Shown here in pieces: positions 32,672-44,640 of a DNA stretch of 64,000 nucleotides; positions within the stretch are counted from its first letter, which is position 1; the number at the start of each line of letters is the position of its first letter. Origin of the DNA: Xanthostigma xanthostigma (Eukaryota > Arthropoda > Insecta > Raphidioptera > Raphidiidae). The notes beneath the pieces are model-generated. The model had not been told where the DNA came from. It did not search any database and was given only the letters and a program-made list of their open reading frames with translations. The stretch covers positions 20,186,001-20,250,000 of the forward strand of contig OY754467.1 in NCBI GenBank assembly GCA_963575645.1, read 5' to 3'. Both the position numbers and the translations under genes were made by a program.

Positions 32672-32928
32672 ACGACTCTACAGATCGCAATTTTGGTCGG
32701 ATTGCCTTGGGTTATATTTTATTCACTTTGTTTACTATCAGACCAGAACCCTATTTAAATTCACTAAAATGTGTTCAGTAGTTTAATTTTTATAAACAGT
32801 TTTATTTTTTATTATTTTTGACAGCTAGGTAATAGTTTAAAACAATATAATAATTGCTGGTAAATATAGTGTAATCCATAAAACAAGTGCTACACTTGTA
32901 TACCGTGATAACACCACTAGACGTATTA

Positions 32929-33001
32929 GGCAGCCGTGGCGCAATGGTTATGCCGTTGGATCCCCAAGGGCAAGGTCCTGGGTTCGAATCCTTACGATAT
33001 C
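32929..33001 (+). repeat. tRNA-derived SINE head or tRNA pseudogene
   Basis: Pol III box A TGGCGCAATGG (32937-32947) and a perfect box B GGTTCGAATCC (32981-32991) are correctly spaced. The acceptor stem does not pair (5' GGCAGCC has no partner near the 3' side) and the T-stem is only partly paired, so it is not a functional tRNA. A run of T follows within 10 bases. The AT-rich stretch to 33205 may be its tail, but no target duplication was found. Confidence 0.6.
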
Positions 33002-33288
33002 ATTGATTTTTTTCTTTTTTTTTTCTTTTTATTTTGTTTTATTTTATTCCACTTGATATTAATTATATATTATATTATGTATACCTAGTTCTTAATTTTT
33101 TTTATTTTTGCAAACTTAAAAAAAAATATTTTTTCAATTTTTAATTATTTATTTCTTTAAATTTTTAAATCTTGTTAAATTTATTAAAAATATTTTTTAA
33201 TTGTTATTTTTTTATCATACAGTGGAAAACTTGCGGGATGTGCACTTTTGGTTTTGCCAACTATTTTGTATTTGTGGTCGCTTGTTAT

Positions 33289-33757
33289 AGTCCAAGAGCT
33301 ATCAAATATTTTAGGATAGGTATTTGAGGCAGCGGAAATTTATTTTCTAATATCGAAGACCTGGCTGCAGGGTAGTGAGGCCTAGTCAAGCAGTGAATTT
33401 TTAACTTTGCAAAATTTTGTTTGATAAAACAGTCCTTGAGGTATTCAACTCAGCCCATTCACGCCCCCTTTCGCTCTTCAACCTACCCGTAGCGTCTTAC
33501 CCACACTCAAATACAATATACAGTTTTGTAACCGAGCAGACATTTAGATCCAAAATTTGAAGATATTAAAATTTTAAAATGCCTCTAGGACTGTTTTGTA
33601 AATAAAATTTCGCAAAGTTAAAAATGCACAGCTTCCCTAGGCTCCACTACTCTTCAGCCAGGTCTTCGATTTGGTGTTCAGACATTACAAAAGAAATGTT
33701 ACACAAATTTTAACGCTGCCTAATACCTACCCAAAAATGTTTGATGGCTCTTAGACT
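33289..33757. repeat. 469-bp foldback, AGTC.AAGAGC ends
   Basis: The left arm (AGTCCAAGAGCTATCAAA, GAAGACCTGGCTGCAG, TAACTTTGCAAAATTTT) pairs with the right arm (AAATTTCGCAAAGTTA, CAGCCAGGTCTTCG, TTTGATGGCTCTTAGACT). Arms are about 155-170 bp with many small differences, so it is an old element. A solo right arm exists at 13918-14075. Confidence 0.65.
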
Positions 33758-33800
33758 ATTATGACACTTTGTGGCACGATATGTCATATGAGTAGTTACA

Positions 33801-33984
33801 GTGCGTTCGGCTAAAGAAGACCGGTGGGGAATGGGCGAGAAGTCGCTGATGTGTATCATTGTGTCCCTTATTGCGTAGAAGCGGTTCCAGGATCATTACC
33901 TTTTACTAATAAAATACATGTGCACTCTTCTGCAATAAGTTCATAGGTACATTCCATAGACCAGTCTTCTTTTAAAATTCGCAC
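33801..33984. repeat. 184-bp imperfect palindromic element
   Basis: GTGCGTTCGGCTAAAGAAGAC at the left pairs with GTCTTCTTTTAAAATTCGCAC at the right, with GGAATG/CATTCC and CTTATTGCGTAGAAG/CTTCTGCAATAAG pairing further in. MITE-like. Confidence 0.5.
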
Positions 33985-35029
33985 AGTCTATGGTAATTAA
34001 TAAGCTAGTAAAAATGTAGCAAATCATGATTCGTGAAGTTAAGATATATTCAGATATTATGTCAAGCTTCAAAATTGACTTCATAACTTGCTAGATTTTT
34101 AGTTATTGCAAATATGACACTAGTGCGGGATTTGTCAAATTTAAACTTTGAAGTAGCAAAGCTTTCTTATATTAATTAAAAATATTACAAACATTCTTCC
34201 ACCATTAAGTTTATAATTTTTAGAACTATGATTAAGAGTAAAAAAAATATGGAAAACTTCCTAATTGAGTAATTTTGCGATGGGCATAAAGAACTGCATA
34301 AAAATGTTAAGTGCGGAAAGATAAGGAGCTAATCGAATAATATGTAGATGTTTCCCAATTGTTGATATAATTGAAAATCAAATCAAGTAAAAATTTTTAT
34401 TCACTGAACATTTTTCCGTAGAATTAAAAAAACATATTCCCTTTTGTAAATATCATAATCAGCTGACAGGTATTGCCCGTGCGCCGCCGACGTTATGTTA
34501 AAATCGCCTGTTCACTGGAGGGTTAAATTCGACATAGTGGATTGTTTTTAATGTATTATGATTTCTGCAGTTGATTTTAAATTACAAAAAGAAATGCAGT
34601 AAAACATAACAACATGTGTTATACATTTCAATTCCATGAATATAATATAAACTAATTACTGAAATAATAAGAAAGTGGGAAGTGAATTTTTGCGTTACTA
34701 AAACGTATATTCATCATAATATTATAATTTGCAATACAATTCGGTTCAACTAATCATACTTTTTTATGCAATAAATCACATAAGAAACAGATCGTCTGCT
34801 TTTTAACAATATTTGTTGGGCAATTTATTTCACTTCTTTATGCGTGTGATTTGTATACATAATTTTTATAACTTTTTATATAAATCATTGTTATTTATGG
34901 TACATTATGAACTTGTTAGGTAAATTTAATGCAAATATACTTTTTATGATGTACTTCATTTGCGTACGTATTGTAAAAAATGTTGTGGCAATTTGAATGA
35001 TGCTAATAATTTACGTAATAATGGTGAAT
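33985..35029. other. AT-rich sequence, nothing recognised
   Basis: No open frame, tandem repeat or palindrome of note. Confidence 0.35.
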
Positions 35030-35560
35030 TTAGCCTTAGGTCAAAATTCACTTTTCAAAATTTTACAATATTTTTACGCTTTGAGGCCTCCCGAAACCAA
35101 AAAACATATTTTTCGAAAAAGTTTGTGCGTCTGTTTGTCTGTATACACGATAGAGATCAAACGGATGAGTGGATTGAAACTAAATTTTGGGAGGATGTTT
35201 GATATGTAAATATGAAGAGCCCTACTGTTGTCGGTGTTTATTATTCTATTTATTTTTTCAAGCAAGATGCGTAAACATTTTTTTCAAAACCTTATAGTTT
35301 CAGAAATATTTTGAAAATAAAAAATACAGCTGTTCTTTAGTTCTGTAGGTCTGTCAAAAAGAAATTAGGTTAGGCATGCTTTGATTAATTTTTAGATGAT
35401 GTGGAACATATCTTGTAGGTACCCATGTAAACGAATAGCAAATATAATATATTTAATAATAGCCACTACCCGCGTCACCGCACTCGATGTCAAAAATTTT
35501 GTTTTCGTTATTATTTTATATCAATTGTCAATATTTTTGAAGCTGCGATTGGTGGAAATT
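35030..35560 (-). mobile_element. CCATTCCAAC-family element, copy 2 (degraded)
   Basis: Reverse orientation relative to the copy at 12984. Shared blocks are CAAAATTTTACAATATTTTT, CCGAAACCAAAAAACATATTT, TGAAACTAAATTTTGGGAGG, GAAGAGCCCTA, TTGAAAATAAAAAATACAGCTG, GGCATGCTTTGATTAATTTTTA and CCCGCGTCACC. Terminal motifs are eroded. Three overlapping short frames (34960-35265) are artefacts of this repeat. Confidence 0.6.
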
Positions 35561-36261
35561 TTGTTTAATTAACTTGAAATCTGAAATACACAATTATGTT
35601 TATATAATTTAGTACCTTTTTATACATTGACTTGCTTTGGTCTCGGATGGAATTTGGCGAAATAATCAAATACAACCGATATTTAATAGGTCACTTGACT
35701 GTAGCTTTTATAGTTTAGCGTGCACCAATTCAGATCAAAAATCGCGCGCGAGATTCCTGACTTACTTTACATTTTTGCTTATAGCTCATAATCCTTTTGT
35801 GTCCGAGTAATAATACATATGTGGCATATAATATGTTATTTGGGAAGAAATGAGCATTTGTACAGCACATGGATTTTTCAAAATGATTCAGTAGTTTCTA
35901 AGTAAATAAACGAACGTATAAATATTTGCTCTTTATGAGTATAATATTGGCATATGTGAACAGTACAAATTTCTATTTCATAATTCCATCGCATATACCT
36001 AAGTAATGTTTATTATAATATCTAATAAAAACTTTCTTTTTCTGGGAACAAATACAGTTATTTTTTGGTATAATGGAAAACACCCGAGTATTTTCAAAGC
36101 AATAATTTAATATTCATCCGGAAATATTATAAACAAAAACATTAATCTATAAGTTTGTACAATTAAAAATATCTTCTTTTTATTAGTTTGTGACTTTAAA
36201 TAGTAGTCTATGTGTCTAGATTCTAATGCAATATTTTGTGTGCCAGTTATAGCCTTATAGG

Positions 36262-36540
36262 AAAACGAGCTCAGCGAGCTTTTACAGTCACATAAGCCAA
36301 AAAACACTAAATTTTTTCAAGTACCTCCTACACATTAGCTGATTTTTACATCATAATATTATTTCTGACAGCAGTTCTTCTTTACAATTGAACGGTAACT
36401 GACAGGTTGCGTTTGGAAAGTATTGTTGGATCGCACTTTTTTCTTTTACTGTAAACACTAACGCGAAATGAGTCATTTTACTATCGCTATTTAGCTATGA
36501 AAATCAGTTATTTTATGGGGGGAGGTGTGTAAAAGGAAGT
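36262..36540 (+). repeat. CGCACTAGTGCG-family repeat, copy 3 (diverged)
   Basis: Blocks AAAACGAGCTCAGCGAGCTTTTACAG, CTAACGCGAAATGAGTCATTTTAC and ATCAGTTATTTTATGG follow the order of the 4.3-kb copy. The central palindrome is lost. Confidence 0.35.
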
Positions 36541-37113
36541 TAATATAGATAGTGTAAAATTTTTGGTGCCAACTTGAGTGCGGGACATTGAATACAAATA
36601 GAAGATCACACTTAATTTTTCAACATAAAATGACTAACCGCAGAAAAAAATTTAATAAAAATATTTACCTACTCAAAAAATTAGTTTCAAATCTAGTAAG
36701 AAATATTCCATGGTGTTTTTGTAATAACAATTCTGTACAGTAATCTTAACATTAAATAAAATTTTTTGCACTGCCCTGCATTCAGTGTGTCAAATGCAGA
36801 ATAAAATAACTGAAACTTTGCCGTGCGTAACATATTAAATTACTAGAAGTAGAGTAGAACTCATTTGCGAAATATTAACAGCAACCGTGTGTTTGTGTAG
36901 ATAAAATATGTTATAAAAATAAAAACGAGACTACTTATAACAGCTATGAGACCTTTAACAGAGATTTAGCAAAATATTTATATGTAAAGCGCTGTGCACA
37001 CGCAGCTGCTCAAGAGAAACTGATCAGTGACGTAAATCATTAACCAATTCGTGATGAACTCTTGTAATAGGGTATTTGACACTATAGTAAAATCCAGTCA
37101 ATTAGGCAACGGG

Positions 37114-37950
37114 ACCACTCCAATTTCAAAATGTCGACATTTGATATAGTAACATAATAAAGAAAATAAAATTTCTGATATCGCGTGAGTTGACGCGGGT
37201 AATGGCTAGTATTCAATATGATATTTGTTATTTGGTGCCATGGTTACCTACATTATATGTTCCACGTCATGGAAAAAATAATCAAAGCATGCTTAACTAG
37301 AGTTTATTTCTGACAGATCTACAGAACAAAAGAACACAGCTGGTTTTTTTTAATTTTCGAAATATTTCCGAAACTAATAAAATTTCAAAATGTCGACATT
37401 TGATATAGTAACATAATAAAGAAAATAAAATTTCTGATATCGCGTGAGTTGACGCGGGTAATGGCTAGTATTCAATATGATATTTGTTATTCGGTGCCAT
37501 GATTACCTACATTATATGTTCCACGTCATGGAAAAAATAATCAAAAGCATGCTTAACTATAGTTTATTTCTGACAGATCTACAAAACAAAAGAACAGCTG
37601 TTTTTTTTTAATTTTCGAAATATTTCCGAAACTTATAAAATTAAGAAAATAAAATTTTTAACAAAACTTTCTTGAAAAAATAAATAGAATAATTAGGAAA
37701 AGTATATCATTATTATATAAAAAAAAACACCGTTATAGCAAATATCTATTCTGCGCATGCGCCGATTTTCTCCAAAAACAATAAGGCTCTTCATATTTGC
37801 ATACTAAACATCCTCCTAAAATTTGGATTAAATTCGCTCCTATGTTTGACTTGTATCGTGCTCACAGACAAACGCACAGTTTTTCCAAAAATATGTTTTT
37901 TGGATTCGGGACACCTCAAAACGAAAAGATATTGTAAAATTTCGAAAAGT
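37114..37950 (+). mobile_element. CCATTCCAAC-family element, copy 3, with tandem duplication
   Basis: Same orientation and block order as the copy at 12984. The first part (ATTTCAAAATGTCGACATTT through TTTCCGAAACT.ATAAA) is present twice in tandem with a period of 259 bp. The overlapping frames at 37791-38151 are spurious. Confidence 0.65.
37123..37640. repeat. Tandem duplication, period 259 bp, two units
   Basis: Unit 1 starts at 37123 and unit 2 at 37382. They are almost identical, differing by a few substitutions such as TTATTTGGTGCCATGG versus TTATTCGGTGCCATGA. Confidence 0.75.
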
Positions 37951-38681
37951 GATTTGGAATGGTAATAGATGATGAAACTATGTGAATACGATTTAACGAA
38001 TGAGAAATCAGAAATTATCGGCCTGTATCTGCAGGTCCTGTCAATCAAGGATAAGGTAATAACGGGGAATTTTTTATGGTTATTTGTACATTTTGGTCAT
38101 TATTACCAAAAAAGGATTCGCAGTAAAAATATAAATCATGCCCTCAACTGAAATTGGTTAGTTTAAGTCTTATTTTTTCAGTAAGGATAGCGGACTTTGC
38201 TCCAAACAATTAATAGTTTCCGTAATCATTTGGTATAAAGTAATATTATATATTTAACCTTAAAATGCAGACAAATATTACGGTAACGTTTGCATTAGGG
38301 AGGTCATCTGGACCCAAAAGTGTTTTGTCAATATTTACATGAAAGTTATATTGCAATAGTATACTAACCAGTAACCTTTAAATGACTGGAAATTTAATTA
38401 AGAACAAAGGATATTTAACAGTTTTACAAAACACATTTGAATGGAAATATATTGATGCGTATCATACTATTATGATTTATGAATTTTCTGACTTGCAACA
38501 TAAAAAAACATCAAGAAAATAAATAAACGGAAAAAATATTACAACGCACAGGAAAAGAGCAATTAATTCTCTGAATATACTGTTTGCTTTTTTGTTGGCG
38601 AAATGAAATTGGTAAAGTAAATATACATACATAAACTACAAAAATCTCTTTAATATTTGAAATGAAACAAATTTTGAAACT

Positions 38682-39462
38682 GTTACGCTGGGTTGCAGAA
38701 ACAATTGTCGAAAAATTTTATCTGACAATGACATTTGATTGTTTCCATCCATTAGGAGCAGTCTAATCTCGTATTCAAACTCCCTAACATTAGATTGTAC
38801 TTATAAAAAAAAAACAAACGGTTGTTCTATATAAATTAAGACCGCTTTTCAAGCGAAATTTTGATCAAAATGTGTAGAAAATCGTTATTTCGAAGTGGAA
38901 ACTGTACAAAAAAAAAGCTGAAAAATATATTCTTCAATAGTTGATATCAGTGATAAAAATTCCATAAAGGGTTATCATAACTTATCACAATAAAAATACA
39001 ATCAAATGTCAGCGTTTCATGTTTATAAAATATCCATTTTTTGAACCTTGTCCGATTTCGGACATTGCCCGATGTGGCTTGTGCATTGTCGACATTGAGA
39101 CCGGTCAATGTCGACATTGCCCGGCTTTCGGATATTGACCGTAACATATACACAGTTTAAGAGAAATATCGTTTTAATCGAACAATTTTTTTTCGAGTAG
39201 GGTCGTTTTGAAACTCCACTATGCTTTTCATATGGAGAAATATGAATATGATTTATTATCATAGATGGGCAAGCCTACATAGATTACGTCAAAAATTTAT
39301 TTATAGTTTGTGTATAACTTAAAATTAATATTAAAAATTCATAGCAAGCAAGAATAAACAAAAAGAGAGTAGAGATACATCTCTTCAAGTTTAACAACTA
39401 ACAATGTAAGGTCATTGTCCAATCAGAGTTTTTGACAACCCTTTCTGCAGCCGAGCATTAAT
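38682..39462. repeat. TTGCAGAAA/ATTGTC family, copy 3 (781 bp)
   Basis: The left end GTTACGCTGGGTTGCAGAAA leads to TCTGACAATGACATT; the right end reads GGTCATTGTCCAATCAGAG, then TTGACAACCCTTTCTGCAG and CCGAGCATTAA. It has a longer interior than copy 1. That interior includes a run of GTCGACATTG/GACATTGCCC motifs at about 39050-39135, with an exact palindrome CAATGTCGACATTG. Confidence 0.55.
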
Positions 39463-40732
39463 GTCGCGACTGAAGTGAAACTTTTTATGTATGAACAATA
39501 TTTAAATAGACGTTGACTAGTGAACTCAATCGACTGGACCCTATACCATAAAAAACAAAATTATTTGTTTAGAATATTTGTTAAATTATTTTAATTAGCA
39601 AATTATAGAGTAATTTAATTTGAATTTTGAATTTGAATGAAATATTTCATATACTTTTATTTCATTATGATGGCTATAATCATAAATGAAAAAAAAATTG
39701 AATTATTTATATTTGTTAAATTATTATTAATAAATTATTTTAATTACGAAATTATAAAATTATTTATCGACACATTTGATTTGCTATATGTTTTTTCTGT
39801 TATATAAAATAAATACATACTTTTACGATTCATTTATATGATATGAAGACGTAGCTTGTATTTCAAAATTAAATAAAACTAACAAAATAAAACTTTATAT
39901 ACTCAACTTTGACGCTTATAGTTTTTATTATTTATTTCAAAGTAATTTTGTTAAATGCCGTTGTTTATATTGCATTTTCAGGGCTTTGTCGCCATAACTT
40001 TTTTCGTATCATTCATTTTACTCCCCTCCTTAAATCGATGAAGTGCCGCATAAGAAGTTTCACTTCGATAAATTATAAATATAGATATGTATTACAAAAA
40101 TGGACGCTTTATTGGAAATTTTTCAAATAATTTATGTCATAATTATATAATATATAGAGATTATATGCGTAGTACTTTTTGATGATTGGCATAGTAATAA
40201 TTAGGTCGAAATAGATAAATTGCAATTTAATTAACACAATATATTGGTTCTTTGTTCTTGGTTTGATTTCTGTTTGATATACAAAATGTGCAGTGTGTAC
40301 AAAACGCCGAAAGGTTGGTTTATATTATGTTAATTATCAAATATGAAAACTGAGAGATAATTCCATACATATTAATAAGCTTACATCATTTATGTGCGAG
40401 TGCATTAATGGCTTAGTTTGCTCATTACATTTGTTAATTCAATCATACATGACATCTATTCTACTAATTTATTGCAATCGACGATATTCTAATTCCTAAC
40501 TCGTCTGTCAATGAAAAGGGTTCATTGAAAGAAATGTATTGTGTTATGAAATAATCATTGAGAGGAAGAAAAGAAATAATTAACAAAATTCAATTTAAAT
40601 TGATAATATGTAAACACTAGCTTAAGCGTATGAATTGTTTCAAAACTATTCTAAATTTGCAACAGTCAATTTTTTAGTCTATATGTCAGTCAGTGATAAA
40701 AATGCCGATTTTTAGACGTTAATATCTCAATG
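39463..40732. other. AT-rich sequence, nothing recognised
   Basis: Low-complexity AT-rich DNA; the 73-codon frame at 39909-40130 has no family resemblance. Confidence 0.35.
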
Positions 40733-42202
40733 TATAAGAGCCAGTGATCGGCTACCAGTATGTATTTGACCAGACATGAATTTTTACACAGTGAGTCTCC
40801 TATACCTACCATACATGGAATGGGGACTCACTAAGTCCGGAGTGGCCGCCACGGCCCGTACTCAGGTGCGACAGGTACAAAATTTGACAAATTTTCAAAG
40901 TATTTGACCACGTCTGCCATTTGGAAATTTAATAATATATTATTATTGCTATTGAAAAATAACAATGGCAGACCATTATCGCGCGACAATCATCGTGGAA
41001 GACAATTTTTTAAGTACTAAAAAATATGAAATTTTGAAAGGTACATTTTTCATCACGGATTATTATTCTAGTTATTATTTCAAGCAAGTTTCGTAAATAA
41101 AATTTTTTTCTAAACTTTATAGTTCCGGAAATATTTAGAAAATTAAAAAAAAATCAGCTGCTCTTTTGTCTTGTAGATCTGTCAGAAATAAACTAGTTAA
41201 GCATGCTTTGATTAATTTTTACATGACGTGGAACATATTATGTAGGTGACCAAGACGACGAATAGCAAATATCATATTGAATACTAGCCATTACCCGCGT
41301 CACCTCACGCGATATCAGAAATGTTATTTTCTTTATTTTACTATATCAAATGTTAATATTTTTGAAGTTGGAATGGTCCAATCGCCCAATTGGTTGGAAT
41401 TTTTTATTTGTTCCAAAACAAAAATAAAAAATGTCTAGAGAATATAAAAAATTATTTATGCCTATACCTATAAACAATATTTTTATTCTCACTTGACACT
41501 TTTTAATTTTGTTACCAAATTTTTGCTAACAAAAATTCCAACCAATTGGGCGACGGGACCATTACAACTTCAAAAATATTGACATTTGATATAGTAAAAT
41601 AAAGAAAATAACATTTCTGATATCGCGTGAGGTGACGCGGGTAATGGCTAGTATTCAATATGATATTTGCTATTCGTCGTCTTGGTCACCTACATAATAT
41701 GTTCCACGTCATGTAAAAATTAATCAAAGCATGCTTAACTAGTTTATTTCTGACAGATCTACAAGACAAAAGAGCAGCTGATTTTTTTTTAATTTTCTAA
41801 ATATTTCCGGAACTATAAAGTTTAGAAAAAAAATTTATTTACGAAACTTGCTTGAAATAATAACTAGAATAATAATCCGCGATGAAAAATGTACCTTTCA
41901 AAATTTCATATTTTTTAGTACTTAAAAAATTGTCTTCCACGATGATTGTCGCGCGATAATGGTCTGCCATTGTTATTTTTCAATAGCAATAATAATATAT
42001 TATTAAATTTCCAAATGGCAGACGTGGTCAAATACTTTGAAAATTTGTCAAATTTTGTACCTGTCGCACCTGAGTACGGGCCGTGGCGGCCACTCCGGAC
42101 TTAGTGAGTCCCCATTCCATGTATGGTAGGTATAGGAGACTCACTGTGTAAAAATTCATGTCTGGTCAAATACATACTGGTAGCCGATCACTGGCTCTTA
42201 TA
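40733..42202. mobile_element. 1.47-kb long inverted repeat, 0.67-kb arms
   Basis: Arms 40733-41405 and 41531-42202 are reverse complements over about 672 bp with only a handful of differences visible (for example GGTCCAATCGCCC versus GGTCCCGTCGCCC), and the spacer is about 125 bp. The outer ends are TATAAGAGCCAGTGATCGG and its complement; if the repeat begins TAAGAGCC the flanks are TA on both sides. The outer half of each arm is unique in the window. The inner half is the CCATTCCAAC-side half of the element family at 12984. No coding frame. A transcript would fold into one long duplex. Confidence 0.85.
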
Positions 42203-42475
42203 CTATAACCATTTAAGCTGTATTTATGAAGATTGGGGTTCCAGTGAATCTAAAGGGTTTTAATAAATAAACTAAATTTCGTGTGTTTATTTTAAATAGA
42301 TTTTGAGTTATAAGGCGACAAAAGTGACTCCAAATGGTTCGTGTAATATAACACACGGCTGCTGCTTCCTTTTTCTTTGTTGAACTTGGTTTGACACGCT
42401 ACCACGTGTCTAGATTATGTAACATAATATTAAAGATCCATCAACATAATAAAATCTATGATATATATATGTTTT

Positions 42476-42786
42476 ACTAGCGGTCCCGCCCGGTTTCACC
42501 CAGGCGAAAAAGAACGAATGGGGGGAGGAGCATGAGTACGCACATTCATCTTAGTTTACCGAGATGAATGTTGTGTCCAAATTTCATGATGATCGGAGTT
42601 ACCGTTCAAAAGTTTTTGTCGGACGGACAAATTTTGAGTTACATTTTGCAACATTTTTCATTGATGCTCCGCTCCTATTAGGCGATCCAACAATTTTTTT
42701 TTTTCAATTCACCAGTAGTTCCTGAGATTAGCGCGTTCAACCAAACAAACAAACAAACTCTTCAGCTTTATATATTAGTATAGATA
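42476..42786 (+). repeat. CTAGCGGTCCCG dispersed repeat, copy 2
   Basis: Begins ACTAGCGGTCCCGCCCGGTT and TCACCCAGGCG, then a small hairpin CATTCATCT/AGATGAATG, then CGGACGGACAAATTTTGAG, CATTGATGCTCCGCTCCTA, TTCCTGAGATTAGCGCG and TATATTAGTATAGAT. It aligns closely with the copy split by the hAT element at 49.4-50.5 kb. Confidence 0.65.
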
Positions 42787-44256
42787 TATTAACCCATATA
42801 TGCGCATTGGGTCGTTTTCGTGCCCCTGGTACCAACTTACTTTTAACAATCCTAGCTCGTAAGAACTTGTACTATTCTAAGTTTTTGCTCCATCGGTGAT
42901 GAAAATAGTTCTGCGCATATATAGGTTAATTGCTATTATTGAACTTAAACAGAAAATACATATTAAACGCAACCAATAGAATAGGTACTTTTGTGCCATG
43001 CATTAGTTAACTATCAGAAATGGTCATAAAATGAGTAATTAGAATTAAAATCATGAACAAGCCCATATGGACAAACTGACAAGCCCAATGGCGATAAAGC
43101 AAAACTGCCACGACACCATGAATAAATGATTCTCAACATTAATTGGTATCGTTTGTAGTATGACAAAAACTGATTTAAAAATTAAAAAAAACACTAAGTT
43201 ATTATGTGAAAAAAAATTATAAAGACAATACTTTGGTAAGGCTAAAAATTTTAAAAACATTCAAGAATGTTTTAGTGAATAAAAATTATTTTTAAGATTT
43301 TTAGCCTTGTATTCCGCAAAATTTTACCATATCATTAAAAACAAGATGTCTTATTTTATTATAGACAATATTTTGTGTCATTAAGCGGAAGTTCAGTTAT
43401 TGTTTTTTGACATCATAGGTATAAGTATAACTGATTCTGCACAGCAGAACTAGATCATAAAATTTTCCTTGTGAACTAAAACAAGGTAACCTCTATATTG
43501 CTTACATCATGCTTTAAGTTAGGATTATAACCTAATGTTGAAAGTTTGCCCACATGCACAATTCCAGCGTCTCCGCCTGATTAAAGAATCAGGATAGCAG
43601 GCGCCTGTCGGAATCTCTCGATTGTGAATAATCTACCGAATTTGTGCTTATTTTAATTAGCTTGGTGAAGGTTTTCCATATGAACTTTTTTTTAGTAAAT
43701 TTTAATAAAAAAGTTTGCATAATTACAAGCTTTTATTTCTTATAGAATATAGAGTAACACGAATAAATCTATTTATTGCTGAAATTATGCTTTTTGTTAC
43801 GACAGTAAACGCTGTTCTAAAATTAACCTTGGAATTTTGCGCTGAAATGGATAAGATTGAATTGCACTGCCATTAACGATCGTTTGCAATGTAAATTAAA
43901 TAATTAACCTTAGAATTTAAATCAACATCATGAGTACTAACACAACATACATAATATAAGTACATTTGTGTCATTTAGAAGTAAAATGATCTAACCGACA
44001 TTTCTTTTTTCTAAAAATGATAGCTGCACCGTGATGTCTTGATGTAAAAACATCAGAAAAATAAACCGGGACAGTGAAATTTATAAGTTGAAAAAAATGA
44101 AAAGAATTTAAATCCGTAATAATATTGTGATAATAAAACTATCATTTTGTTGATTAGGTTATTCTCTCTGAACGTAGCCCGTTTTTTCGATGATATTAAT
44201 GTAAGAGAATTAAACATTTCGAAAATATTCACAAATCACTGACATTTCAAAATACA
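42787..44256. other. AT-rich sequence, nothing recognised
   Basis: The 69-codon minus-strand frame at 43051-43260 is hydrophobic but matches no family I know. No repeats stand out. Confidence 0.35.
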
Positions 44257-44640
44257 GTAGAATAGAATAGAATAGTATTTATTATCCAAAGTAATCTTTA
44301 CGAGTAGATACGTCATAACACAAAATCTCAATCAACATACGCATAATAATAAATACATAACAAATACAAGTTGGTAAAATACATAATTAAAATCTAAAAT
44401 CATCAATATTATAAAGAGATTGAGTAAGCAAAGTTGCGTTAATTTCTTTTTTAAATTTATTTAATTCCATATTTTTTATATAAAGAGGCAACATATTGAA
44501 CATTTTTAGTGCGTGATATTCAGCACTATTATTAAATAAAGACATTTTGAATTTTGGCAAAATCACATTCGAATTGTTTCTAGTGTCGTGTCCATGGATA
44601 GCCTGAAATGTGTCGTATTTGTTGATTTAAGCACAAAGTA
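44257..44640 (-). mobile_element. 5'-truncated LINE, 3' end only
   Basis: On the minus strand it holds the last coding part of a non-LTR retrotransposon (next entry), about 110 bp of 3' UTR, an AATAAA signal (complement TTTATT at 44278-44283) and a terminal run of ATTCT units (complement AGAAT, 44257-44275). A short tandem 3' tail is common in LINE clades such as CR1, Jockey and RTE. The 5' end and target duplication were not found. Confidence 0.6.
44387..44626 (-). pseudogene. LINE reverse transcriptase ORF, C-terminal 79 codons
   Basis: The frame opens after a stop at about 44627 and ends at the TAA 44387-44389. Legible features are HGHDTRNNSN, then LPKFKMSLFNNSAEYHALK, then FNMLPLYIKN, then KFKKEINATLL and LYNIDDF. 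The order TR....LP....S.F..S..Y...K.(F/Y)N.LP..IK......FK..(L/I)....L....Y....F is the conserved tail of ORF2 in many insect LINEs, where YN.LP..IK is the usual core. The RT catalytic region is absent because of 5' truncation. The clade is not determined. Confidence 0.6.

Noticed and set aside
32929-33001. Functional tRNA gene
   Set aside because: Box A and B are good but the acceptor stem is unpaired and the T-stem incomplete, so it is a SINE head or pseudogene.
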